Shown: positions 28,102-42,100 of the stretch, in pieces
How positions within the stretch are numbered: the stretch's first letter is position 1
How the letters are laid out: each line of letters begins with the position of its first letter
Origin: Aphelocoma coerulescens
Lineage: Eukaryota > Chordata > Aves > Passeriformes > Corvidae
Direction of reading: 5' to 3'
Assembly: GCF_041296385.1 (NCBI RefSeq)
Contig: NC_091023.1
Span: 5,952,924 to 6,016,923, forward strand
Length of the DNA stretch: 64,000 bases
Notes under the pieces: model-generated
What the model was told of the DNA's origin: nothing
Database searches by the model: none
The model's input: the letters and a program-made list of their open reading frames with translations, nothing else
Program-made: the position numbers and the translations under genes

Positions 28102-28128
28102 TCAAGGTCATCAAGAATCTGACCTTGG
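28102..28128. promoter_or_regulatory. Paired nuclear-receptor-like half-sites
   Basis: TCAAGGTCA at 28102-28110 matches the extended monomer site bound by ERR and NR5A receptors. TGACCTTGG at 28120-28128 is the reverse complement of CCAAGGTCA, a second extended half-site in the opposite orientation, 9 bp away. The motifs are seen directly; binding is inferred. Confidence 0.3.
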
Positions 28129-30251
28129 AATCAAAAGATTGCAAATTTTGTTAAAGCAGCAAGCAAGACAATTTCCAGTAAGAAAAATGTGCAAGAGCAC
28201 AATACCAACCACGTCAGCATGTTTTATTAGAAACGTTATGTTTTCCTTGACAAAAGAAGATGAAAAATTGCAGAAAATTAAAATTATTAGTTCTGATTTT
28301 TAAATATAAGAGGGGCTTGTTTTCTCTTAAAATATCTTCACATTCAAAAAGCTTCAGTGGCCTCAAGTAAATGGACATAACGTCTATTTTGCACAAGCGA
28401 ATTTAGAAAAGTCACATAAACATCAAACTGATCAGTTACACAAAAATATGTATGTTTCACATCACATCACCAAAGTATCCCAGAAAACACCTCCACCATG
28501 GCTCCTACCACTGGGATTCACCATACTTCACTCTTGATTCATTACCTGGAGCAGAACTGGGACCTAATTTAAGTTTCAAAGGTGTAAATAACATTACACC
28601 AATCTCCAAATTTGTACTTAAATGCAATACGTACACTTTGGCCATACCATCATCACTGTCACACTTGAGTCTTACTGCTTTCTTTGGATGATGTGTTTGA
28701 AACAGATCAAAATAATTTCATTTAACCAAAATTTTTACATCTCCACTTTTAGTAAACTCTATGAATATGATCTTGCCCATGTTCAGTGTATTTCGAGAGC
28801 TTCTGTATTTACACTGAAGTAGTGAACAAGTTACTGTGACAACCTTTATTTGGATATTCCCAGTCCATAATTTTGAATGTGGATGGCACTGTAACTCAAT
28901 GCTTTGTGTCAAAAGAATGCAAAGTGCACACTCATAACAAGCAAATGAGCTGAAATACAAAAATGTGCTAGATACGATGGCTTGGAAGCTGAAGAAACTT
29001 TCAGGCACTGAAAAAGCACAGGAATAAAAAGGGACTATTTTGCTATGCAAACCTCAGTATTTTTTTCCTCCACAGAATATTAGGTCCCTAAGTAATTCAC
29101 AATTAATAGGCCTGCTCTTGACAGAAAATGTGTATCTTGTTAAAGGAAGAGAAGTTACTTTTACTCAAAAAGATTTAAGAGTTTCCGTAAGCTGTAAGTG
29201 GCATAAGCACTTCTTCAGAGAGGTACTTCTCCTCAGAGGTATAATCTTACTCTTTTCAACAGGGGCCTGTTCAAAGAATTCATTTGTGAAAGGATAATCT
29301 TCTGCAGTTTGAACTTTCTCACCAAGCTGCCTGCTCATTGCTATGCGGTGTGGGAGGTAAGTCTGCTTGCAATGCCAGCCATGTCTATCGAATCAGAACT
29401 AACCTTTTGTCCCACTTATTTTCTCTGCAACTTTCTGCCATCAGTAGCCACCTCAAAAAATATATACTTTTGAAGCCTTGTTGCCTGTTAGGTAACAACA
29501 CTTCCAAGCTGGTTCAAAATAAGAAAGTTTCATGGTTTTGTGGAAAGCCAATACGGACTTTCTGCAGAACACAGGAATGTCTGGCCTTAAGTTTGTCACC
29601 TCCACTTTGTGAATGCTCATCAGTGCAAAAATAAAGGGAATGTCATCTCATACTCCAACACCAACTTATACTAGGGTCCAAAAATTAAAAACCAGAAGAC
29701 TGATTCCCATTACTTATCAATACTAACAGAATAGCAAGATTAAGACAGCAAATCGGTTTCAGAAAGAAGAAAGGTCATAATAACAATCAGCACTTGTGAT
29801 ACATATAAACACACTAAGAAGATCAAAAAAAGATTGATGACTACAGTACTCACTTCACTTTACAGAAAAGAAATATTCTGAAGGAATAAGTACCTGTAAC
29901 TTACACCACACACACAAAATTAGTGCTTGCTCACTAAACATCATAAATGCATATAAAACTATAAACACACACAAAAGTACCCTGCAATGCAAAAAACCAA
30001 CCCACGGTTGAAGGAAAAGCACACAAAACCAGAAAGCATGTAAAATTAGAAAACCTTATTAAGCAGACACTGGTGATGTATCAAGAATGCAGCTTTATCA
30101 CAATCTTAAACCAAAGAAAAAAAAATACATGATAAAATTATAAATGTTTATGGTTTCTCTTTTCATTCAATGCTGTGTATTACATTTCAAATTATTAAAA
30201 AATCATCTTGGTAAAATCATGTACTGTTGGGGTAGCACTGGGGAATCTGGT

Positions 30252-30266
30252 AAAAAAAAAAAAAAA
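30252..30266 (+). repeat. Poly-A tract (A15)
   Basis: An uninterrupted run of 15 A residues is followed by TCTC. No recognisable retrocopy precedes it. Confidence 0.9.
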
Positions 30267-31813
30267 TCTCTTTGTTAGCCAAGCCACAAAGCATCTACAG
30301 AGCCTAATTCATCATGAAAATGCCAGGATGCCTGACAGCTGAGTGACAGATCAGCCCTCTGCTCGCTCCTGCTCCCCTTGCAGAGGAGCCCCTGTGATTC
30401 GATGTGTCTGTTCCTCCTGGACAGCACAAATCATGTGCACAGTGGCTGCAAGCAAGAGCTTAGCTCAGGAAAAAGGGGACAGACTGAGCACAAAAGCCCT
30501 CACAGGACAGCTGGGAATTTGCTGGGTGGTGGGAATTTCTTGTCGGGTGTAAGGGAGCATTTCCTCACATTTTCCTTCCTCTCCCCGGCAAGGGAGATCA
30601 GTGAGCTCTGCAGCTCTGCCCACCCCGTGCAAGGCACCAGGCTTTGGCAGCACAACCTGACACCTGCCCAGGTGCCCATTCCCAGAAACCCCAGTGCTGT
30701 CACCTGGGACCTGCATCCCACCTGGGCGGGGAGGAGCAGCCCTGGCTGGGGCACAACTGCATGAGCAACCCGAGTCCTGCTGCACATGTAGGGTCAGGGA
30801 TTAGGAGTTCAGCCTTTCTAGCTGTCAGTCAGGCTGCTACTACTTGAAAACGAAGCCTGTGCTTAAGTGCTTTATGGGACTGGGGCCAGAATGCTCGGTT
30901 TCTTGCAGAAATGTTTTTATATCCATAATGTTAGCTCAATCCTTCTGCCAAGTAAACCTCTTTTCCCAGAGTTTTGTTTATTTTTCAGGATTGAGCTCAG
31001 AGAGGGCTGGGGGTTAACCTTAAGTACAATGGCCTGATTGCCATATATGTTGAAGGCACTTTATACTGAAAAGGCAGTTATAAAGTATGCTCACTTTATT
31101 AGTCCCTATCTCTGCATGGGACAAGCAAAGCAGCACAGGGATAAGTGGAAGTAGGGCTCTCGATTCAATCTGTGAAAGAACAGACAGTATATGGATGAAA
31201 AAGTAAATTAAATAATGCCAAGTACAAGTAACACAGCATTGGATCGTTTATGCTTTCAGTATGTAATTTTTCTCTATATATTTTAAAAATCTAAAACTCT
31301 AAGATGAAAGAAAAAGGAAAATAAGGGAGTACTTGGAAAAAAAACTTCAGAAGCAAACACTTGAGCAAAACCACTCAAATCACTCAAAAAGAGCAATTAT
31401 TTTTCTAATCATGACCAATGTGTCGGCAAGAAATGACCCTAAAATAACCCTAAATTTTATACCCAAAGATAATCAGCTTCAAAAATCAAAGCAAGAGATA
31501 GTTTGGGTTCAAGAATTTTGTGGGAAAGCCGTCTGTATATCACATCTTCCCACCTTTCCCAGCTGGTAGCAATGGCTAGGTGGGACAAGACTGAAGAGGA
31601 GACACAGTGACCACTGAGGCCATGTGGAGGATACCCACAAGGGCAGGTGGGGAACAGAGCAGGACTGGGCTCTATCCCACACCCTCTGCAAGGCCACACA
31701 GCCTTGAAGGCTATGAAATCCAAGCAAATTTTAAAATCTTATTTTCCCTTCTGCTGCTTGAGCAAGTGTACTTCATTGGAGAAATTTTCCTCAGAAATTT
31801 AAGAAATGTGGAG

Positions 31814-31834
31814 AAAAAAAAAAAAAAAAAAAAA
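31814..31834 (+). repeat. Poly-A tract (A21)
   Basis: This uninterrupted run of 21 A residues is the longest homopolymer noticed in the window. It lies about 100 bp after a GC-richer block at 31540-31710 that could be, but cannot be shown to be, a retroposed sequence. Confidence 0.93.
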
Positions 31835-34800
31835 CAACAGACTCAAAAATGACAAAGAATTTACTGTCTTATGGCTTGGCTCAATAAAATTTAGATGCTC
31901 AAAAGCAAAAGTGGTCATGACATCTTTGCCAGCAAACCAGTGAGGCACAGACTTTATTGCTCTGTCCCTAACCTTTCAAAAAAGCATTTTACAGTGTACA
32001 CAAGGAAAACTGGAACCACTCAGACCTTGCAAGGACAAGCTAGTATTTCAAGTCTCACTCACTCATTAGTGCACAAAGTAATGATGGGACAAAGTCAACT
32101 TCTTTGGAGTCTGATGTCAAAAAATTGTATTTATTCTATAAAATACTGTAAAGAAGTGATGAAACATTTTCATGGGATCATACGCACTGGGGAGAAACAT
32201 GAAAAGACTTCTTTAAGTGTATCACATCTTATGACTTGGAAATACTGGATCACTACATGTAGTCTCAAAATAGAACCATGGACTGATTACACATTTTCAT
32301 AGTTAATTATAATGAACTTTTTCACTTTCAGATCATGATAAATGTCAGTTCAACTAATTATCATGAAGAATTAAGCTCATATCAAAATTCAGAGTCTATC
32401 AATGGAGCAGCTCAGATCCTGCAAGAAGCTGACTTCATAATTCCATCAAGGATGAAGCCCCACAATTGAGGACATATTCTGGGCAAGTTTAGACACGGAG
32501 AAGTATAAATTGTATATACTTAATAATTAAAGCTTGCAGAGTAATGCATCACATACCTCACAAAAAAACCAACAAAACACAAAGTGCCTTTTTTATAGAA
32601 CACGTAGAACCAATTAATGGGAGAGGAGCAAAAGAAACTGACCAAAAGCCCTGAAGATCTGCTGCTGTGTGGGTGTACAAGGGCGTGTGTGGTCATTCAC
32701 ACACTCCTGTCCCTCCCCAGGTATCAGCAGCAGAGAAGGGCACACCTGACAAGGTCAGGCTGACTGCTCTGGAGAACTCACACACAGATTAATCCAACCA
32801 AGCATCCTCTAGCATAGGCAAAATATGGCTAAAACCAGCTTGAAATGGTAGGATTAACCAAGCAGGACACTCTAATGACAAGACAGACAATAAGACAGGT
32901 TGTTAAGTCCTCACCAGCCCTCCAAACTGACAAAAAAGGAGGCAAGTAACTGGAATACAAGCACTGAAAAGACTTCTCTAGATGAATCCGTGCACCCCGA
33001 GAGCTGGCTGATGTGACACCCTTCCCCCCCAGGGTTTAAAAGGAAACCCATCAGATGGAATGTCTTGTGCCTTACTGGAAAACCCAGCACTGTAGCCAAG
33101 CAGCACTGGGAAAGGAAAACCACTGCCTGGGGTGCCATCACAATGAGGGGACAACAGAGCAGTGCTCTGCTCCCTTAACTTTGCACAACTCTCTCTGCAT
33201 AACATGGGTCAGGTTGCTAAGCCTGGTTGAGGAGGAGACCTGTAAACGTGGCCATGCTGCTGCTGGAACTGTCTCCCCTGTTGTGTTGAATCCGTTTTCC
33301 CAGAACAGCCCAAGTGAAACCAGTTTATATTGCTTCATGGCTTGTAAGACCAGCCAGGCCAGACCATCTGTTGACACCTTCCTCCAGTGAGCAAAAATTA
33401 TCATTTATATAATCTTAAAACACATTCCAGTTCTTTGACTCTACAAATACAGGGGGGAAGGGGAAGGGTTTCCATAATTGTTTTTCTAGCTCTTTTCCAT
33501 GTCTTTTGTCTCAATTTCTTACATTCCTTTTCCACTGCTTTGCTTCCATATTCTTCTACATCTCTTTCTCCTGGGTTAGCCCTTTTTTCTTTCCACACAA
33601 ACAAGATTCTCTCAAAACCACTGCCTGTCTCATTCTAACTATGAATAGTGTAATTTGTCTGTTACTTCAGATCCCTGTTTCAGTTCTTCGTATGTGCCTC
33701 TCCCCCCTTCTGCCAATGTCTGGCAGTTCAGAAACACAAATAACAAATTCCTGTCGCAAACAAAGGTTTTCCCAGACATGATGTACAATTCCTGAGAATT
33801 TGCCTTAACTTCTTCCTGCAATCTTCTATTCCCTAGAAGATGTGCTCCTCAAGTCTGAGCTCCTTCTCCCCAAATTTCCATCTGTGTCAGGTGCCAGTGC
33901 CCAGCGCTGGCTGGTGGGAGGGTCTCTGTGAGGGGAAGGGGCTGCCCTGTGTCCCAGACACAGCCAATTCCAGCTGCCCCCAGGCCCAGGGCTGTTCTCT
34001 GTGGCTTGTTTGGAAATGTTTGTTGTCCATTCTGCTGCTGGCAGATGAGTTCCAACTCTTGGTACGTAAAAATGAAAAGGTAAAAATCCATCAAGCTCTG
34101 CATGCTCCTGCTCTAGTGCCACATTCAAATGTGACAGCCTGGGTTAGTACAAAGCACAAAGGTATTATTTCCTTTTGCCTCCACAGAAGGCAGCAGTGTC
34201 ACGCTCACTCACTAGAAAAAAATGAGGGAAAGTATGTAATTAAAATATAGAGGGCATATTAGGAATGAGAACCAAGGGCAAACTCCATACATCAAGTACA
34301 GCAGTGAGTCAAAGCAAACTGTCTGAGTGAAGTTTTTTAAAAAAAAAAGTATTGGCAAAGAAAGAAAACAGGGAAAAAGTATGGACATCTCCCTAAAAAG
34401 GGCCAATGGACCTTTCAAACAAATATGGGCACATCTTTGAGTACTTCCACTGTGATAACCACATGAGCAAAGAAGTGTCCTTCTGTAAGGGCACACCGAT
34501 GGACAGAAATGCCCCAATCTCCTCTTCACTATCCAGACAGATGTCTGCCCCTCAATCCTCTTCCTGTACATCCAGTTTCCTGCTGCCTCCTGCCAGTCCT
34601 ACCAGGGCCCTGTGCTCATCTTTCAAACTCCACTCCTGATCCCACTCCAACTACACAAAACAAAGCACAGACTTGAACACTTGAAACAGACGGTCTAGAA
34701 ATTACTGTATTTTTTCCTCTTTCCCCTATCCTCTGCTCCTTATTAGTATTTCCAGCAGTAAATGCCTTCTAGGGAACTCTGCAACAATGAGGCCCACCTC

Positions 34801-35248
34801 TGGGAAAATGAGGATTCACATGTTGCCGTGGCTCACAAGCTCATGAGCCACAGGTCTGCAATAATGCAACACAATTTCATTAGAGAGGATTAAAACTGTT
34901 TGATCTCCCAGAAAACGACTACAGGGGATAGTGTAGAGCAGAGGAGGTTTGCAAAGAAACAGAGATTAGAGGTACCAATATACCCTTCAGGTAAGGAGAC
35001 AGAGGCTCTTACCATTGTAAAAAATAAGCTTTGGAAGTTGTGTTGGTGACTGCCAGTAACTCAGATGTAACACAGCTGTCAGAATGTTCAGGCCCTGTCC
35101 CAACTTGAAAAATCAGGTATTTTATAGTATCTCCAGTTAGTGACATATGAGCCAACACTTGCATGATATCACAGACAACAAAATTTGTGTCTCTTTCCAT
35201 ATAAATGGTAAATTTTGCTCTGAGCAGAGTCCCCTTAAGCTGGTCAGG

Positions 35249-35262
35249 GCAGCCATGGCTGC
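35249..35262. repeat. 14-bp perfect palindrome
   Basis: GCAGCCATGGCTGC is its own reverse complement. Two more CCATGG cores follow within 20 bp (35262-35274). Confidence 0.9.
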
Positions 35263-35720
35263 CATGGTCCCATGGCTGCAGAAAGCATTTGGCTGCAGCA
35301 CATGAGGGATGAAGCCTTAAAAAGGCCACATATCTCTCTGGGCTTCAAGTATTTAAAAGGAAAAGCAGGTCTTCCCTAAATGCAGGCACAACAAATTCAA
35401 TAACTACCATTTAAAGTTCCATTTTCCCTTATATAAACTATGCTGACTTCTCTGGTTTATATAGTCAGAGGTGGACTAAAGGAAAACTCAGTGAAGGTTT
35501 TGTATAGATGGACTAGAAGAATAAAAAATAAGTAAAGCTTCACTACAATTCATAAAAGCCTAGAGAAGCACAACAAAATCACCAGGGCCTTCCACCTTGT
35601 CTGCCACAGAAGAAGGGCACACAGCTCATAAGTCACCAGGCTCCTGTTTCCAGGCTGTGCCCTAGGTTTATTCACAATATGACCATTTCAGCCCTGACCC
35701 AGAGCAGCACCATGTGCTGA

Positions 35721-35734
35721 TGCTGCTGCTGCTG
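35721..35734 (+). repeat. Short TGC microsatellite
   Basis: Four full TGC units and a partial one (TGCTGCTGCTGCTG) lie in a locally GC-rich stretch. Confidence 0.85.
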
Positions 35735-38700
35735 CCCAGTGCCTCCCTAGGACAGCTAGGAAGCATTACAGCACTTCTAGTGTAAGACCAAATGCTGGTA
35801 ATGGCGATTTTTTCTCAACTTTTCCAATTAATGTTAACCTAACTGAATAATTACAGGGAAACAGGAGAGGAAAAGGAAAGTTTGTACTCAGCTGGATGAA
35901 ATCTGTCGTTTTTCCCAGTGTACAAGACAGAGGTATTCACAAGAGGCAGCCTCTTTTGGGGCAGAAGGTGACAAGAGAACCAACTGGCTTTTCACTCGAA
36001 TCTCATGCCCCATGAAATGTCAGCAGGTTGCGGCCTTGCACTCAGATAAATGGAAAAACTGAACATTATCCCCAGGTTCCTGTAAGTCCCTTCAATAAAG
36101 CTGTAACAGCTCAGGATCCTCACTCTTCATCTTCCCTTGGTATAATCCAATACTACTGTCACTGTGTCTGCCAGACATGACTACAGCTCATGACTGAACT
36201 ATGGCACACTGTGAGGCAGCCAGCACTTACAATATGAAATATTTGACAGGTAAAAACACATTTTTATGTTCTTTCACACACTGAATCCACAGACTAAGCT
36301 ACTTAGAAGAAAAAAATCAAAGGAATTCAAAGTAAAGATAGAAGAATTAACAGACATCTTTAGCTGGAGATTGGAAAGACAACGCCCCAAGCTATTTGTA
36401 CAAGAACCTGCAGCACCAAGCTTGTGTGGCACTGCAGCACCTAAAAGGTGAGCAGGGACATGAAACAAATACCTACAAGTTAACAGCCTCAAAAAAAACA
36501 AGTTAGCCCTCAAATACCTTGTTGATAAAAACAGGACTTGAAGGTATTGGTAGAAAAAACAGGGCTAAGAGTTATGTTATAGTTCAGTTTTTATATTCAA
36601 AGAAATGTAACATTGTTCAAGGTACACTTTAGATGGCTGGTGTTTGTTTGGGGTTTTTGGTCATTTTTCCCCCAAAATCTAAACTATGGTAAATGCAAAA
36701 TCAATGAAAAGCTTTCTTAACTATGTTAAAAATGAAATTAATCCAGGAAGATTTATTGTTTAAATTGGCAAATCCTCTATTGGCAACCAAATGGTTAAAG
36801 AAAAAATAAGGGAAAAAAAGCCTTAAAAGACTCAGGAGAATTAGCTGTTGCTAAAACAATTTTATGGTCCTTTCCACTTCAGTGGAGGTAGTTTGTATGG
36901 CTGACTGGAATCTATTCAATGCTGTCAAACATCTAACACTCCCATAGCCAGACGCCTTACAATGAATAACAAGCAGCCTCGCTGCCAATATGCTCGAGCT
37001 GCATTTTTTACCAGGGTTTGGACCCCAACCCGGCAACACTCCAACTTCATTGTTTGATGCCTTGTTAATTTATAAGACAAAAATTTAACCACAACAAACA
37101 GAAGTGCCAAAATTCTAAAGCAATGCAGCTACAAAATTCATCATATTTAACAAACCACAATACAGAAAGTCAGGTTTGTAAAAAGAACCTGCACATCTAA
37201 TTTCTCTTTAGTAGTTTAAATTGATTTCATAATAAAAAATAACAATTTTAGCAGACAACTTCCACTATCTGGGGAGGCTGACAATAAGTGCATAGAATAA
37301 AAAAGAAAGAAGTAGAAACAATGAATAAAGTGTACACAACTCTCGTTGAAACACTAAGCACATCATCTGTCATCTTGAGTATCATCATTTCCATAAATAT
37401 TATCCCAACCATTGATTGCCTTGCTCAGTGCTGTGCTTCAAGCAAAATCCTGGACTCTTACCATATTTACGTCCTTCATCTTTCAACTCTAATAATGGTG
37501 AAGCGCTGACACCAGACTCATATTCCAGGGAAGATAGAGAGTGCTCAGTGACAACCCTGGCTCTGTGAAATTACAACTGTTCTCTCTTGGCAGGTTTATG
37601 ATTATGGCTCTGACAGGCCTTGTATTCTGGAGCTCATATCCTGCCTTGGGCACATCCTCCTCTTCTACAGCATCAAGCTAAAGTCAAACAGGACACACAT
37701 TACTGTGAAGGTATCCTTTAGCATTTTCAACTTTGGGGGAAAACAAGCATCATTCTCACCATATTTAACACAGCTTATGACTCTGGGGTTTACTTTTAAT
37801 TATACTTGCTGCTGGAGTTCCCAGGACCTAATTCTCTAGGAACCATAAGGTGGTGCTGAAAAATTCCAGAGCCTCAATTTGTAAAACAAAGTGAAGCAAA
37901 CCAGCTGCTTTGAGAAAAAGTAGCCATATCATGCTGGTAACACAGCCCCGAGAAAAACTAAACTCAAGTTTGTAGTAGAACTCATGAGTTCATTCTTACT
38001 AAAAAAAAATAGCTGCTGCACTTTTAGAGCTGAGTTGATTATCCACTTATCCACACTAGAAAAGACACAGCTTTGAAGGTATGAAGAAAAGCAGTGGGCT
38101 GTGTTTGTCAGTGTGTGCACAAGTGCTTGTGGATGCCTGTGTTAGTCTTGACAGCACTGAACATCACAGAGGGACAGGCTGAACAGCCCTGCAATGGACA
38201 AGGACACTTGCTTCATCAGCCATGCACTTTTAAGGATGTATTTAGAATGAACATCAATGGGGTATCATTGTTTTCAAGCCTAAAGAAAACAGCAAGGAAG
38301 TAATAAAATGTATCTTTCAGGAATCGATCACCCCTAAATTATCTTCCCTAAATACAGACAGTATCCATAATACGGAGTGATTTTCTTTTTTTTAAATTCA
38401 TTTTTTACAACACTCTTACTCTGAAAGCCAGCTACTATTTCTTGGCCTTATCATTAACCCACTGTCCTTACTCTCTACATCTGGCCCTACAGCATACATG
38501 AGCATATGTAACGCAGAAGAAGCACCTGAATCATGCACAATTTCATCTGGTTTGAACCAGCATGCATGCACATCTCTGGGAAACACTCACTTAACAGCGT
38601 TTCTGGGACCCCACAAACATACACAAATACCTCACACATTTTCTACAAACACTCTGGCAATAAGATTAGGCCAAACAAGTATATCTTGATTGTAAACAGG

Positions 38701-38929
38701 AAAAATAATGGTGCTGTCATCCCCCTCAAAGACAGAAGCCTTTGTCAAAAGACAGTACCCCTAAGCCACTATCATTCCCAAAACCTTAATCACAGTAATT
38801 AACCACAAAGGGTTAATCACAGATAAAGCTGGTCTCAGATCAAAAGCAGGTAAAAAGCTACATCCATCAGTTCCACTGGTATCAATGTTTAACATAAGCC
38901 TTTTAGGTTATGTGTTTACACAAAATCCA

Positions 38930-39130
38930 AGATTTAGGGGATGAAAAGTAGAACTTGAATACTGCTCCACCAGGCAGAAAAGAGCTTTTTATCTTACTAC
39001 AGATTAATGACTCATTAATAGTGTGGTTAAGCACTATCAGCAAGTCAGCAGCCCGTTGGGAGGCAAGATGGGCCTTGTGAAGGAATGCCTTTGGGGATGA
39101 AGAGACACATCCATGCAAATGAATCATCAC
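38930..39130. promoter_or_regulatory. Candidate intronic enhancer with POU octamer
   Basis: The stretch contains ATTAATGACTCATTAATAG (two homeodomain-type cores around a TGACTCA AP-1 site) and, further on, ATGCAAAT at 39113-39120, the exact POU octamer. It has no repeat signature and no coherent coding frame. Regulatory role is inferred from motif density only. Confidence 0.28.
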
Positions 39131-42100
39131 TTCTGCAAAAGCAACTGAAGGCTGTACAGTTTACATCAAATCAAATTCTTAGCTACATGTTTAGTCAAAC
39201 AACATGACAGCTGAATAATACCCAGTAAATATTCTCAGAACTAACTCAGTTGTAATTACATGGTATTTCTTCATTCCTGCTCCACTTGATAATAATATTT
39301 TTGGAAATATGTATTTCAATTTAACCTACTTCACTTTGACATAAATACTAAATTTCAAGCAGTTCCATTGCTACAGATGAGATGATCCTCACCACCAGGA
39401 AATCAGGCTACTCTGTGCTATCAAACACCTGCATGGAAGAGAACTGTCATTAACCAACAGGGGCCAGAAAGCACCTTGTGTCCCCTTAGAGAGCTGCTCA
39501 AGGCTACATGAGGTCTAATTCTCCAGAGGATTTCTGTAACAGATGGAAATAAGGCAAATGCATTAAACAATTTAGATGATTATTTCCATAAATACTTCTA
39601 CAGTACTCAAGTGTCGAAATGCTTTTAAATCAAGCAAATTGCACGTGGCAAGACTTACAAAGCTGACTGCAAGAATTAGATGCTTACACTCCATGAAATT
39701 CAGTTGATTCCAGATATGTAGTCCCACTGCTGCTTTTTAAAAACTCACCCGTAACTGCCCATAAGATGAGAGCAGTATCTTAATGAGGATAAAGCCCAAG
39801 AGAAATAAACCAAAAATTTAATGCAGACTTATTTTTGCATGTTTTACAGCACTGTGAAAGCCATCCCCTTACCTTTCCCACAGAAATAGGTCATTACAAG
39901 GTGTGCCCTTGGGGCAATTCCCCTGCCTTCTAAAGGGTCTCCTCCTGCCCTAGGATTCACAAAGGATTTGAACCTGATGTACAATCACATAACCCGGGTT
40001 CATGAGAACCAAACATACAAGGACTGCTAGAATTGCTGCTAAATCAGACAGGGCTGCTTGGAGACCTTGAACAGAAACCTCATCAGAGCTGACTGTTCTT
40101 CTAGTTTCTGTTTTCAGAGGAGGTTTCCTGCTAAGTGCTTAGAAAAAGCAAAATGCCATTTAAAATAACATTTCAAGTGCAAATACTGCACAAACATAAC
40201 TTTCCCTGTCCATTTTTACAGTTGTTTTCTGCAATCTAACACAAGGAATTGAATATACTGCTCTAACCTCTGCTAAGTACAGTTTTTATACTTACTGACA
40301 GCTGGTGTTGATCATTTGAATTGGAAAACTTGCAGGAAGGAAGCACCTGAGTTCAGCTCTGAGTGTTCTCCAAAGTCTCCAGGAGTGTTTTATGATGCCA
40401 TTCAATGTCATTAATCAAGTAGTTCATTACTGGCTGGCAGAAACTCTTTGTTGCTGTGAACTCACTCAGCACAAAGTTATTTTGTTCATAGTACTGCTGC
40501 TTCCCTTTCAAATTTGTAAGGTTACCGTGCATCAGTCTCCCGCTGCTGCAAATTTGGCACTCTTTTCTCTAAGCTTTCCGTTCCCTAAAGGTGACTGTTT
40601 AACAGATCTTGAGTCTTTTATGCTCAGGATTTTTTTTTCCTGCACTCCTAATAATTTAAGACACCTGAGTTATTTTCCATAAGCCTTCCTGATGCTGTTG
40701 AATTTTTACCAGAAAATTTATAGTAAGCTTTTTATATTTGTTTTCCCCAAAGGTCCCTCCCCTGTAAGTTCTGGGTCAAGGGCCACTGCAGTAACACAGG
40801 CATTTCAGGATACCCCAAGTATATTCTTTCACAGGCAGATGCCCCCTTCTATCCTTAACTTGAATCTAGGAAATATCTGTATGGTTTGCTTGTTCAGTGC
40901 AAAGGTACTTTGTACTGCTTCTCAGCAGTGATCATCTGTTTTGGTTACATGTAATGTTTAAACCCACCGATGGGAGGAGATTGATCAACCAGCCACCAAG
41001 AACAACCATCTGTCTATAGGCATTTTCTGTTCATTTTTTTTTTAAACTCCCCTAAGTTCTAATTTGCTGTTAATTCTGTGTAATTTGCCTCCCAGGTCCC
41101 AATGACATCCCTAATTGCAAAGGACCACAGCAGAAGTGGTTGGACAGGCATGGAAAGCCCAACTCCTTTGTATGTTATTTTCTTTGTCAGTGAGGACAAC
41201 AGTCCTTGCTAGAAGTTTTCACCTTCTCATGCCTCTCACATTTCTTCTGAGCCACACAAACTTTTAAGAAACAACACTCAAATGATCTGCCAAAAATAGG
41301 CATCAGAGAGTCTCTTTCATTACAACCTGAAACCAGTCCCTTCAAAATGCAACTGGTATTTAGTGGATCTTTTCTCAATACTATCCAACCTTCTCCTTGA
41401 TGTTTTCACAACTTGTAGAAAGGTCGTCATTGATTTTGATCCGATTTTGATCACAACCACTATTTCTGTGCTTCCTGACACTCCTGCAATTCCATGCATC
41501 TTGCATCTTAAACACCCCTCCCTTCCTGTATTTCTCCTTCCTCTATCTGCTCCTCTTCCCAAAGTTTATTCTTCTATCACTTTTTATATCATTTTTATCA
41601 CATTAACTGGTGAGCTTGTCTCCAAGAAATTAGCTGCCTCAAGGCACATCTTTCTGCTTTCTCCTAATGCTTAATCTCTGATCGTATCTTGGTTTTATAA
41701 TCCCTATCAAGCCTTTTATTAGGTTTTGCTTTTATTACTCCTAAAATCACAAAACACAGTATGTTGGACTCTGCTCTTGCCTAACAGTTATCCATTCTAA
41801 AAATAACAGGTCTGTGGCTTTTTACGTTCTCCTCATTTAATGCTTTTTCAGCCATTACAACATTAGCAACAAGATAAATACTTCATGCTTATGAACTTCT
41901 TGCAGCAAGAAGAGAGAGAAGTATGTCCCTTCCCACATTCCAAATATTCTGCCAACACACATCCCTTTGCATTTCCCACCATGGGAAGGCAGGCAAAGGG
42001 ATTCTGTTCCAGAGACAGGAAAGGGGAATCTCTGTAACCATGAACTGCCAAAGCTAAAGGAAGTCTGTGCCTGAGCAGGGCAGCAACTCGTGAGTGCCCA

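Noticed and set aside
30330..30800. GC-richer patch with overlapping frames on both strands
   Set aside because: CpG content is not island-like and no exon, promoter motif or repeat could be named.
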